64,000 nt of DNA, from NCBI GenBank assembly GCA_023484105.1, contig JAMDBD010000009.1:1-64000 (forward strand). Direction: 5' to 3'. A program made the position numbers and the translations under genes. Shown in pieces: positions 45,636-53,455 of this stretch. Below the pieces are notes generated by a model. The model saw only the letters and a list, made by a program, of their open reading frames with translations. It did not search any database and was not told the DNA's origin. Position 1 is the first letter of the stretch. Each line of letters starts with the position of its first letter. This stretch comes from Thermoplasmatota archaeon. Lineage in GTDB: Archaea > Thermoplasmatota > Thermoplasmata > Thermoplasmatales > Thermoplasmataceae.

Positions 45636-46173
45636 AGAAGTACCCAGACCGAAGAAAGTGCAAAAAAATACTTCCAATGCAGAAGGACCTTGAAACAATA
45701 TTACCGACAACACTGAATGCAGCGGCAGCATTAAGCCCATATATGAGAAGGCTCCTCACCTTTTCTGCGTCAGCACTTATTTTCAGGATAAGAGGAAAAA
45801 ACACTGGGCTGTGTAAAATTATAAATGATCTCAAGAACCCAATGGCTATACTATGGGTTGCAGAATCCATGAATCCTCTTGAAATATCCTGCTGTATTAA
45901 GTACAGTGTAAGCCCCAAGAAAAGCCAGACATAGGAAGATCTAATACCAAAACTCATGATAGCCTGAAGAGTACCTTTGGCTTTTGTCATTCTGATGGAA
46001 GGACTGTTGGCCGCTGTAATTAGACCCATTAATAAAAGAAGCAATGCGGAAAGATTAAACAGAATTTTCGGCACAATGCTTAAATTAACAAGGGTGATGG
46101 CAAACATCATCACCGAGGCAGCGATAGCAAATGCCTTCAGAGATAAGGCACTTCTCTTTTTCATCCGCATCAT
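45631..46173 (-). CDS. Small integral membrane protein, possibly NnrS-related
   Basis: The 180 residues contain five membrane segments. The part DSATHSIAIGFLRSFIILHSP resembles the His-bearing helices of NnrS-type haem/copper membrane proteins and their small archaeal relatives, but full NnrS is about 400 residues. A 10-base sequence TCTACCCAAG is repeated at about 46172 and 46191, by the start codon. The nearby hemerythrin-like proteins make a link with nitric oxide or oxygen stress possible; I would not assign a function. Confidence 0.5.
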   Translation of the reverse strand: MMRMKKRSALSLKAFAIAASVMMFAITLVNLSIVPKILFNLSALLLLLMGLITAANSPSIRMTKAKGTLQAIMSFGIRSSYVWLFLGLTLYLIQQDISRGFMDSATHSIAIGFLRSFIILHSPVFFPLILKISADAEKVRSLLIYGLNAAAAFSVVGNIVSRSFCIGSIFLHFLRSGYFC

Positions 46174-46266
46174 CTACCCAAGCTCTATTCTCTACCCAAG
46201 AACATATATGATAGAGAAAAGGAGAAGCAAAAGTGCTAGGGATTCTGAATTCAAGGGGTTTATGTG

Positions 46267-46545
46267 CTATTTACTTATAGAAGAAATGGCAAAGGCTAGC
46301 ATTGATAACCCCACTACAACCTTTGCATCTCTGTTTCCATGGGAACTATTTGAAATCATAAACCACATAGGAAGAAGGCCCACCATTGTTATAAGAAATG
46401 CCTAAGTGTACGTAAGAATACGCAATCCCGGCAAAAGGCCGATCGAATAAACTAATATATCACCAATGAAGATGGGGATTATTAGTAAAACCATGTTAAG
46501 ATCCCTGAATACTGCAAAACTTTTCATTAACTCCAGTTTCTCCAC
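46267..46545 (-). pseudogene. Membrane-protein ORF interrupted by an in-frame stop
   Basis: Reading the minus strand from a GTG at 46545 gives 47 codons with a membrane helix (MVLLIIPIFIGDILVYSIG), a TAG at 46402-46404, then 44 more codons in the same frame with two further hydrophobic segments (AFLITMVGLLPMWFMIS and VVVGLSMLAFAI). Membrane character on both sides of the stop suggests a decayed gene of three helices. Two separate small ORFs or a sequencing error remain possible. Confidence 0.4.
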
Positions 46546-46620
46546 GATTAAAAGCCCCCATTTACGTCATATACCACCAGGAGAGGATGTATAATAATCA
46601 GGGCTGCAACTGGAACGGAA

Positions 46621-47151
46621 TCAATGTTTGTGGTTCACATCACTTTTGTAGGCAGAGTCCAGTTCTACAAACCTTGCCGAAAGTTCTCGAGCCACCTCAT
46701 CTTTCTTTGGTTGGGGAAGATACTGTTCTATCAGCCCGAATAGACCGTTTTCCTCTTTATATACATGCTGCAGCAGAATCTTGGCGATATGGCCACCTTT
46801 TCCTATGATCTCTTCCTGTGTCAGATGTATGCTTTCGCCACCTTCAAAGGTGATGGGTTTATTAATTCCAGAATACAGATTTCTGACAGAGATGTGTTCT
46901 CCTGTTATGATCCTTATAGGTTCCTCAAATTCCATGTACTGCCGGAGGTACGGTCGAAAGGCGGGGTTCAGAATGTTGTCCTCCAGAACGAAATGTACTT
47001 TAATAGTATAGTCCACATGGCTAAGGAACTCGTCTATATCTCTACTATTCTCTAGAAAACCCTCAGAAACATCAACAGTTACCGCATGCTGATCTCTTAG
47101 GAGTTGCGTTGCATTTGATCCCTTGAAGGAGAGTGAATTTCTGAAAGTCAT
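46621..47151 (-). CDS. Hemerythrin-like (HHE domain) protein
   Basis: A 176-residue all-helical protein with hemerythrin-type ligands: LRDQHAV (His22), KVHFVLEDN (His53, Glu57), EHISVRN (His86) and LQHVYKEEN (His129, Glu133). A di-iron site could bind oxygen or nitric oxide. A second hemerythrin-like gene lies 125 bases upstream on the same strand. Sensing, storage or iron-cluster repair are all possible roles. Confidence 0.75.
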   Translation of the reverse strand: MTFRNSLSFKGSNATQLLRDQHAVTVDVSEGFLENSRDIDEFLSHVDYTIKVHFVLEDNILNPAFRPYLRQYMEFEEPIRIITGEHISVRNLYSGINKPITFEGGESIHLTQEEIIGKGGHIAKILLQHVYKEENGLFGLIEQYLPQPKKDEVARELSARFVELDSAYKSDVNHKH

Positions 47152-47276
47152 TCATTTTGAATACCAATTGAAATATTAACATTTCCTGATTTTCAGTGTT
47201 CCTCTTAAAAGGTATATTTGCGAGGAGATTAGGGGTGCTTTCGAACCTCGGTGACGAAATAGAACAGAAAGATGGT

Positions 47277-47702
47277 TCAATAGCAGAACCTGCACTTCCA
47301 TTCTCTTGGTATGTCTTTCACATGACTTAGCTCTGTAGAATCCATATCAGAGAAACTGTCGTAAATGAAGGACTCCTCAAACGAATTATGTTCCACAAGA
47401 ATATCGAAAAGCTTCTGTAAATCAGCACGTATATGTGGTTCGTCGTTCGAGTTGGCAATAGATTTCAGGAGACCCATTATTTCCATGTGTTCCCTTTCCA
47501 GATATTCAACGTCATCCTTGTGTGACTCTGGAAGTTTGGGGAAAAGGGCTGATTCTTCAATAAAAATGTGCCTCGAAATGGATCTGAGAATATCATAGAG
47601 CAATTCTCTGTCCAAAATGTCTCTCCTGCTGAGCAGGAGCTGAATCCGATCATTTGTATCCTGATGATCGTAGGTCATGTAGGCATCTATGCTTTCATGC
47701 AT
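47277..47702 (-). CDS. Hemerythrin-like (HHE domain) protein with C-terminal CxxC
   Basis: About 141 residues with the HHE pattern: YDHQDTND (His13), SRHIFIEES (His45, Glu49), REHMEI (His72) and VEHNSFEES (His105, Glu109). The C-terminus ends in KCRFCY, a CxxC pair not part of the family core, which could bind a metal or act in redox. I start at the Met at 47702, nine codons inside the longest frame, because the conserved part begins there. It is likely transcribed with the other hemerythrin-like gene. Confidence 0.75.
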   Translation of the reverse strand: MHESIDAYMTYDHQDTNDRIQLLLSRRDILDRELLYDILRSISRHIFIEESALFPKLPESHKDDVEYLEREHMEIMGLLKSIANSNDEPHIRADLQKLFDILVEHNSFEESFIYDSFSDMDSTELSHVKDIPREWKCRFCY

Positions 47703-47729
47703 CTTATATAACTTCCAGTGGAGGAACAC

Positions 47730-48152
47730 TTAAAAATGTTTTGAAGACCAGCATACTGGAATATGCATAAAAGTATCGGCAGGTACTTCTGCCACATTCG
47801 TCGCACCTGATTTATGGTTATCCAGGCTACGGTGTGTAAGGTTCCTGAGTTCGGTCCGGATGATGATTTCGAGCCCTCTTTGTAAAACCTAGGACACCCT
47901 CTCCCTATTTTTCAATTTTATAAAAGGAACAGTTAATCACTGATGATGAACAGATAGCTATGGATTGATGAGCAAATACCTGCGGGGAGAATATTATAAA
48001 CACAACTCTGGAACGTGAACGCAATCCTAGAAAGAATGGATTTGCTGGAAGCGGAAAGGAAATCTGCCGAAGTTCATTGGATGGAAGTGGACTTAGGGGA
48101 TCACTATTTCCCTGCCACTGAAATAAAATAGTTTTTCTGCATGTCATGAAAT
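47730..48152. other. Stretch without a recognised gene
   Basis: No supported gene in these 423 bases. Short frames around 47968-48130 (MSKYLRGEYYKHNSGT, and a 31-codon frame beginning MDLLEAERKS) are too small and unsupported to call; they could be fragments of a lost gene. A promoter for the MEMO1 gene should lie at its right end. Confidence 0.4.
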
Positions 48153-48959
48153 ATGTCAGATGCAAGGGAGCCTTCCTTTGCAGGAAGTTTCTATCCAGGG
48201 GATATGCAATCCCTGAATACAATGATAGACGGTTTTTTCAGGCGGGCTAAATCTGAGAAAATTCGAAATATAAGAGGACTCATTGTCCCGCACGCCGGAT
48301 ACATATACTCAGGAAAGATCGCAGCTTCCGGTTACAGATATTTATCAGAATCCAGCGAACCTGCAAGACCAATAATATTGCTTGGCCCGAACCACAGGGG
48401 GTTTCCATATGATCCAGTGACAGACAGCGCTTTAGAATGGAAATTTCCAAATGGCAACTTAAGCCTGAACAGGAGTCTGATTGCATCTGTTGATAAGGAA
48501 AATGTGAAAACGGATCATTATGCTCATGCGCTTGAGCACTCTCTAGAAGTCCAGGGGCCAATCATTGTTAGAAAGGTACCAAATTTTGGTATTTTACCGA
48601 TAATAATAGGAGATCAGAGTTTTAGCAGTATCCTGCGTCTTTACAAAGATCTCAGCGAGATTCTACCTGATACAGTGATTATAGCCACCTCGGATCTCTC
48701 GCACTACATCCCGGAAAAAACGGCGAGAAAGATCGATGAAAAGATTATTTCCAGTATTGAAACGCTGGATATCAAGGCACTTTATTCTCTTGTGGATAGT
48801 GGTGCGACTCCATGCGGCTATGGTCCGGCAGCATTTCTCATGCTTTATTCCGCTGAGAACGGCTTTAAACTGGAACATGTATCCTACGGAACCTCCGCTG
48901 ATACAACTGGAGATTCAGAATCTGTTGTTGGCTACACCGCTATAGTCTGCCACGGCTAA
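48153..48959 (+). CDS. MEMO1 family protein (AmmeMemoRadiSam system)
   Basis: The 268-residue product matches MEMO1: PSFAGSFYPGD at the start, IVPHAGYIYSGKIAA, LLGPNHRG and IIATSDLSHYI, which form a dioxygenase-like pocket with conserved histidines. The gene is followed 75 bases later by the radical SAM member of the same three-part family. The AMMECR1 member is not in the window. The reaction of the system is not established. Confidence 0.88.
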   Translation: MSDAREPSFAGSFYPGDMQSLNTMIDGFFRRAKSEKIRNIRGLIVPHAGYIYSGKIAASGYRYLSESSEPARPIILLGPNHRGFPYDPVTDSALEWKFPNGNLSLNRSLIASVDKENVKTDHYAHALEHSLEVQGPIIVRKVPNFGILPIIIGDQSFSSILRLYKDLSEILPDTVIIATSDLSHYIPEKTARKIDEKIISSIETLDIKALYSLVDSGATPCGYGPAAFLMLYSAENGFKLEHVSYGTSADTTGDSESVVGYTAIVCHG

Positions 48960-49034
48960 TTATGGTTCTGAAAGCAGGTTTCTAACATATTCCCGGATGA
49001 TTTGATTTATTAGCTGCCTTTTACATGGTGTAAT

Positions 49035-50045
49035 GTGCATGAAGCGGTTCTGTTCAGGCAGGATCAGGGGACAAAGATTGTCTGTACAGCTTGCAGGAGA
49101 TACTGCAGGCTTTCCGATGGGCAGACAGGATTCTGCGGTGTAAGGATCAATTCAGGAGGAAGACTGTTTCTGGCAAATTATGGAATGATCCTGGCAAGAC
49201 AGATAGATCCTATAGAGAAAAAGCCTGTTCTGCATGCACATCCTAATTCGCTGATATATTCCATAGGAACTTCCGGATGTGACTTTGCCTGCAGATTCTG
49301 TCAGAATTATGATATAAGTCAGAGAAAAAAGCCAGAAGGTTTCCATATGGATGCAGATTCAATCGTTTCGGAAGCAGTCTCCTACGGCTGCAGCGGAATA
49401 GCATTCACCTACAACGAGCCTACCATATTTGCAGAATTTGCGCATGATGTCTCAGACGCCGCCCACCGCAATGGTTTATTTACAATCTACGTTACGAACG
49501 GATATGAGACAGAAGAATCTGTGGATTACATATCAAGATTCATTGACTACGCAACTGTAGACTTCAAGGGAAATGCAGACCTGGAATTCTACAGAAAATA
49601 TATGTCTGTCCCATTTCCAGATCTCATATTCGATACAATAGCTGCGCTGATCGAAAGGGGAGTGCATGTTGAGATTACAGACCTTGTAATTCCGATTGTC
49701 GGAGATTCACTTGAGGCACTAAGCGCGATGCTTGATCATCTTCAGAAAGTGGCAGGAAATAAGATACCTATCTCATTTCTCAGGTTTCATCCAGACTACA
49801 GAATGCTTGACATTCCAGTTACACCCATTGAAACGCTTTCCAGGCACTATGATGTAGCTCATAAAGCAGGATTCTTATATGTTTACATCGGAAATGTTGC
49901 CGGTGAAAGAAGACAGAACACATATTGCCCAAACTGCGGTTTCCTGCTTATTGAAAGAGATATGATGAAAACCCGCGCCATAAACGTTCAGCCTGATGGA
50001 ATATGCCCTGTATGTTCATACCAAACAGATTTGCACATCACATAA
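49035..50045 (+). CDS. amrS: AmmeMemoRadiSam system radical SAM enzyme
   Basis: A 336-residue radical SAM protein with the cluster motif CDFACRFCQ (C-x3-C-x2-C) near residue 85, preceded by a cysteine-rich N-terminus (CTACRRYC...GFCG) and ending with a zinc-ribbon-like CPNCGFLL...CPVCSY. The overall order matches the AmmeMemoRadiSam enzyme found with MEMO1, here just downstream of it. The GTG at 49035 is the first in-frame start; a nearby ATG is in another frame. It resembles pyruvate formate-lyase activases, but no glycyl-radical enzyme is nearby. Confidence 0.88.
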   Translation: MHEAVLFRQDQGTKIVCTACRRYCRLSDGQTGFCGVRINSGGRLFLANYGMILARQIDPIEKKPVLHAHPNSLIYSIGTSGCDFACRFCQNYDISQRKKPEGFHMDADSIVSEAVSYGCSGIAFTYNEPTIFAEFAHDVSDAAHRNGLFTIYVTNGYETEESVDYISRFIDYATVDFKGNADLEFYRKYMSVPFPDLIFDTIAALIERGVHVEITDLVIPIVGDSLEALSAMLDHLQKVAGNKIPISFLRFHPDYRMLDIPVTPIETLSRHYDVAHKAGFLYVYIGNVAGERRQNTYCPNCGFLLIERDMMKTRAINVQPDGICPVCSYQTDLHIT

Positions 50046-50214
50046 AATTATGATTTTGTTCAATAAATTACAATTCTTTGGCAGCCACTACTTCATTAGC
50101 CAACGTTAATTAATGTGCAGAATACTGCATTTAAAGCCGTATTATCATGGGACATTGGGATCTGAGACCGGAACGCCAAATGATCAGAATATGAAATCCG
50201 TCAATTTGAAGTCA

Positions 50215-51195
50215 TCACTCTCCTGCAACTCTGTAAATCTTCCTTCTCAGATCCCTTATGTCAGGTTCAAAACTCACCATGTCATTTTCCAGAAGTGACT
50301 GCAACGCCATCTGAACAGTTCTCCTGTTCATACCTGTTACTGCCATAAGTGCGGACTGATCCATAGGCCCGCCATTTTCCAGTACGTGAAGCACGAACTT
50401 CATCGCGGGTGAGCCATCAAAACTGATAGGTTTCGGCCTCACCATACCGAAGGTGTCACCTCTGAGTCCAAGCCTTTGAGATTCAAGCGCAGCAACACTC
50501 CACGGAGATACGTTACCAAGCCTTACATTACTTCCAAGATGAAGGATCAGTGCTGTCTGTTGCTTTTCAAGCGGTGCCTCGAACATGATCCTGTCCTTGC
50601 CATCGCTCTTCATGATCCTTTCCACCCAATCCCACCTGATTTCACCTCTTTCATCGTAAATTTCAACGTCCATTCCTGATTCTCTCCCCTCTATGATAAC
50701 TGTGTCAGGATCATAATCCAGTGCCCTGTTTATCCTGTCAACGGTTTCATCCAGCGTCAGTTGCCTTTTCGGATTTTTTCTTCCAACTTCAAAGTGCAGC
50801 TTCATTCCCTCCGACTTGACAAGTTCTGCAATCTGTTTCTTTACGCTCTCCTTCATATCTCTTACACCTTCGCTTATCTCAACGGTCGTAAATCCTATCT
50901 TTTTCAGGCTGCGGACAGCATCAAGAGACTTATTCTTCTCGTCTGCTATTTCCAGAAGAGTACCTCCATTAGAGACTGAGATTCCAAGATTATTGTATGA
51001 TGATACCACTCTTTCGAGGTCTTTGCGATCCATCATAAGTGGTATGCCCCATCCTATTTTAATTACGTCAACATAGTTTTTGAACATAGTCAGAACTGGT
51101 AAGGAATCTCCACTGAACTTTTCCAGCACCATAGTATGCGTTGATACATGCCCTGATCGTCTATCTGATCTCAGGTCTTCCATGAAACTGTTCAT
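50215..51195 (-). CDS. comA: Phosphosulfolactate synthase (ComA) fused to a winged-helix domain
   Basis: Residues about 20-255 form the ComA TIM barrel, which adds sulfite to phosphoenolpyruvate in coenzyme M synthesis. Conserved parts are present: IKIGWG, SNGGTLLE, HFEVGRKN, VIIEGRESG, MFEAPLEKQQT, LGNVSPW and GLRGDTFG. Residues about 262-326 are a winged helix (DQSALMAVTGMNRRTVQMAL, then EPDIRDLRRKIY). This fusion is not normal for ComA. The enzyme part looks intact, so it may be an enzyme that also regulates DNA, or a sensor. It lies alone, 120 bases from the divergent glycosyltransferase gene. Confidence 0.8.
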   Translation of the reverse strand: MNSFMEDLRSDRRSGHVSTHTMVLEKFSGDSLPVLTMFKNYVDVIKIGWGIPLMMDRKDLERVVSSYNNLGISVSNGGTLLEIADEKNKSLDAVRSLKKIGFTTVEISEGVRDMKESVKKQIAELVKSEGMKLHFEVGRKNPKRQLTLDETVDRINRALDYDPDTVIIEGRESGMDVEIYDERGEIRWDWVERIMKSDGKDRIMFEAPLEKQQTALILHLGSNVRLGNVSPWSVAALESQRLGLRGDTFGMVRPKPISFDGSPAMKFVLHVLENGGPMDQSALMAVTGMNRRTVQMALQSLLENDMVSFEPDIRDLRRKIYRVAGE

Positions 51196-51318
51196 ATTTA
51201 CTCCTGCATGTGTACATGATTATTTTACGCTTAGATTTATGCATTTCATTCACATGTTTGCGTATATTTCGCAGAATTTCCCATCATCTCTTATAAGCAA
51301 TACGCATATTCAGGTAGA

Positions 51319-52383
51319 ATGAATGCAGATGTACCATCACTGTCAGTTGTCTTCGAGAATCCAAGGCATGGTACCGGTGTCCACAGATACTCCATGGCAA
51401 TAATCCAGGCACTCAGATTCGCTTCCGTTAAGTTTAAAGAATATCCAATAAAAATGATGCAGTTCTCATTCAAGGGTAAGCCATACGGTGGTTGGATCTC
51501 TCAGCTGATTGGTGCACATATGTCTGGAGCTAAGGGAAACGTTGTGCATTCCACCTCTCCTCAGGTCATAACCACAGGAACCAACCTGGTTACAGTACAC
51601 GATCTGATCAGGTACAAATTTCCAGAACTTTATCCTTCTTCATCTCTGGATAGAAAGTATGCAATGCGGCTCTTACAGAGGGCCATAGGAATGGAGAGGA
51701 TTTCCACTGTGTCAGATCATGTCAGAAATGACCTAATGCAGCTTTATGGTGTTGCCGATGAGAAAATAGACACAGTTTATACATTTATAGATAGGAACAT
51801 GTTCTTTCCAGATAGTAAAAATCCATATCCTGAGGACGGCAAATTTCACGTTGTCACTGTCACAGATTTTAATCCTAGAAAGAAGACTTATGACATTGCA
51901 GATTCACTGGCAGGAAATCCTGATATTGATCTTTACGTCATCGGTAGAAAGGACATATGGCCAATACAGTACAGCAGAGTTGAGGCAATTGCTAAGATTC
52001 ACAGGAATGTACACCTTCTTGGATATCTCACTACTGATGTTCTGCGGTCTTACCTGTCCTCATCTGATCTCTACATCGCATTCAGCCTTGATGAGGGGAT
52101 TGGAATACCCCCGGTTGAAGCCATGGCATGCGGAACAAACGTACTTGCCAATGATATTGCTGTGCATCGTGAATTTCTGGGAACTATGGCATTCTATTTT
52201 AGGGACAAAGAGCATCTTGCTGATTCTGTTATGCAATCCCTGCACGGCAAAAAAAGCAGAGAAGAACTTGTATCATTCTCAAAGAAATATTCTGTCGAGG
52301 CTACCGCAAGACAGATTCTTTCATCCTATGCAAAAATCGACGGAAGATTTGGAAGATACCTCGAAAATCTGATCAGTAGCTGA
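51319..52383 (+). CDS. Glycosyltransferase, GT4 (GT-B fold) family
   Basis: A 354-residue GT-B enzyme that transfers a sugar from a nucleotide donor, probably for surface glycoprotein or glycolipid. The C-terminal domain has the E-x7-E signature EGIGIPPVE followed by AMACGTNV. There is no membrane segment. A TATA-like TTATAAGCAATAC near 51293 lies about 25 bases before the ATG. The acceptor cannot be named. Nearby are the comA fusion and the RNA operon, neither related to glycosylation. Confidence 0.85.
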   Translation: MNADVPSLSVVFENPRHGTGVHRYSMAIIQALRFASVKFKEYPIKMMQFSFKGKPYGGWISQLIGAHMSGAKGNVVHSTSPQVITTGTNLVTVHDLIRYKFPELYPSSSLDRKYAMRLLQRAIGMERISTVSDHVRNDLMQLYGVADEKIDTVYTFIDRNMFFPDSKNPYPEDGKFHVVTVTDFNPRKKTYDIADSLAGNPDIDLYVIGRKDIWPIQYSRVEAIAKIHRNVHLLGYLTTDVLRSYLSSSDLYIAFSLDEGIGIPPVEAMACGTNVLANDIAVHREFLGTMAFYFRDKEHLADSVMQSLHGKKSREELVSFSKKYSVEATARQILSSYAKIDGRFGRYLENLISS

Positions 52384-52387
52384 ACCT

Positions 52388-52600
52388 TCACTTTTGCACA
52401 ATCCTGACTACATTACTTCCTCTGACAATTACAGTACCAACCTTCCTGCTGACGTTCTCACCGTTCTCTTCAACGTCTGACAGTACCATATTCATATATT
52501 CGTCAAACCCGGAAAGTGTACCTTCCAGAATCGTGTTATCCTTTAGAAGTATGGATACCTTTTTATTCAGGGTTTCTTCCAGCATTTTATTCGGCAACAT
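52388..52600 (-). CDS. LSm/Sm-like archaeal RNA-binding protein
   Basis: A 70-residue Sm-fold protein that forms heptameric rings on U-rich RNA. Sm1 is VSILLKDNTILEGTLSGFDE with MNMVL; Sm2 is GTVIVRGSNVVRI. It is the last of three genes with the 50-residue coiled-coil protein and Csl4, spaced ten bases from the former. Confidence 0.92.
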   Translation of the reverse strand: MLPNKMLEETLNKKVSILLKDNTILEGTLSGFDEYMNMVLSDVEENGENVSRKVGTVIVRGSNVVRIVQK

Positions 52601-52610
52601 TCACATCACC

Positions 52611-52763
52611 TCAGTTATAATCATCATCCTCTGTATCGTCTTCCCTGCTCATTAAAATTCGTATCAGGCCCTTAATCACTTCCTTCATATCGTCTATCTC
52701 CTTTCTCATGTGGAGAATTTCTTTGTTAAGCTTCTCATATTCCTGGAAAATATCCTGCTTCAT
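52611..52763 (-). CDS. Small coiled-coil protein between Csl4 and LSm
   Basis: A 50-residue protein, MKQDIFQEYEKLNKEILHMR followed by a heptad-like helix to about residue 38 and an acidic tail EDDTEDDD. Its start overlaps the Csl4 stop (ATGA), so it is translated with the exosome subunit. I know no family. Its place between two RNA-processing proteins suggests a partner or adaptor, an inference from position only. Confidence 0.7.
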   Translation of the reverse strand: MKQDIFQEYEKLNKEILHMRKEIDDMKEVIKGLIRILMSREDDTEDDDYN

Positions 52764-53359
52764 TTCAGATCATTCCTTTCTGGCGGAAGATAAACTTCAC
52801 CGTAATCTGATGCAATTTTTCTGCGCTCTACGTGATCGCAGTTAGGACACTTTAGGACAGCCTGATCTCTCATAAGCCTCGTACGGCATAATGAGCAGAA
52901 GGCTATGATCACTCCCAGATTTGGAGACATTATCCCAAGATCGTAATAGTCTCCGTCCCTGGTAATCTTTGCCCTTATGTAATCTCCGATCTTTATTATT
53001 GGAGCACTATCTGGATTATGACCTCTCGGCTGCCTTATAAGACCAGTCATGTCGATTTCATAAAGCATTCCGCTTCTGTCCTCAAAAGCACCGACTCTCA
53101 CAGTCTGAGTTCCCCTGTCGTCCTTAACGACCTGGCCGTAAACAATATCTCCTGTCCTTGCCCTGTGTTTTTCTTTGGTTGTCCTTACAGAGAGAACCAG
53201 TCTTCTCTCATCCCTGAAAACATTTCCGAAAGCTAAGGACATAAGCTTTCCATCCTGATCTGCCACATTTCTCCCAGGGAGATATTCCTCCGCAATACCT
53301 ATTTCATCACCAGGAAGAACAAAATTGTTGTCCAGCCCACCGTCCCTTTTTACCTGCAA
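52760..53359 (-). CDS. csl4: Exosome RNA-binding subunit Csl4
   Basis: The 199-residue protein caps the archaeal exosome. It has the N-terminal domain (FVLPGDEIGIAEEYLPG), an S1 domain in the middle (about 65-150: RTGDIVYGQVV, IKIGDYIRAKIT) and a C-terminal zinc ribbon (CSLCRTRL...CPNCDHVE). It starts a three-gene operon with the coiled-coil protein and LSm, and faces arcS across 95 bases. Confidence 0.92.
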   Translation of the reverse strand: MQVKRDGGLDNNFVLPGDEIGIAEEYLPGRNVADQDGKLMSLAFGNVFRDERRLVLSVRTTKEKHRARTGDIVYGQVVKDDRGTQTVRVGAFEDRSGMLYEIDMTGLIRQPRGHNPDSAPIIKIGDYIRAKITRDGDYYDLGIMSPNLGVIIAFCSLCRTRLMRDQAVLKCPNCDHVERRKIASDYGEVYLPPERNDLK

Positions 53360-53455
53360 TAAATCACCGTTACAACGTTTCTCTATCGGTATATTCGTAT
53401 TAAATCTTCACTATACTGTTAGACAGTATTATTTATTGAGCTCACATTCTGAATT

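Noticed and set aside
47940-47985. Possible C/D box small RNA (ATGATGA and TGATGAG motifs)
   Set aside because: No matching D box at suitable spacing and no terminal stem.
47968-48130. Short frames that might be a transposase remnant
   Set aside because: Too short and without terminal repeats or a recognisable catalytic motif.
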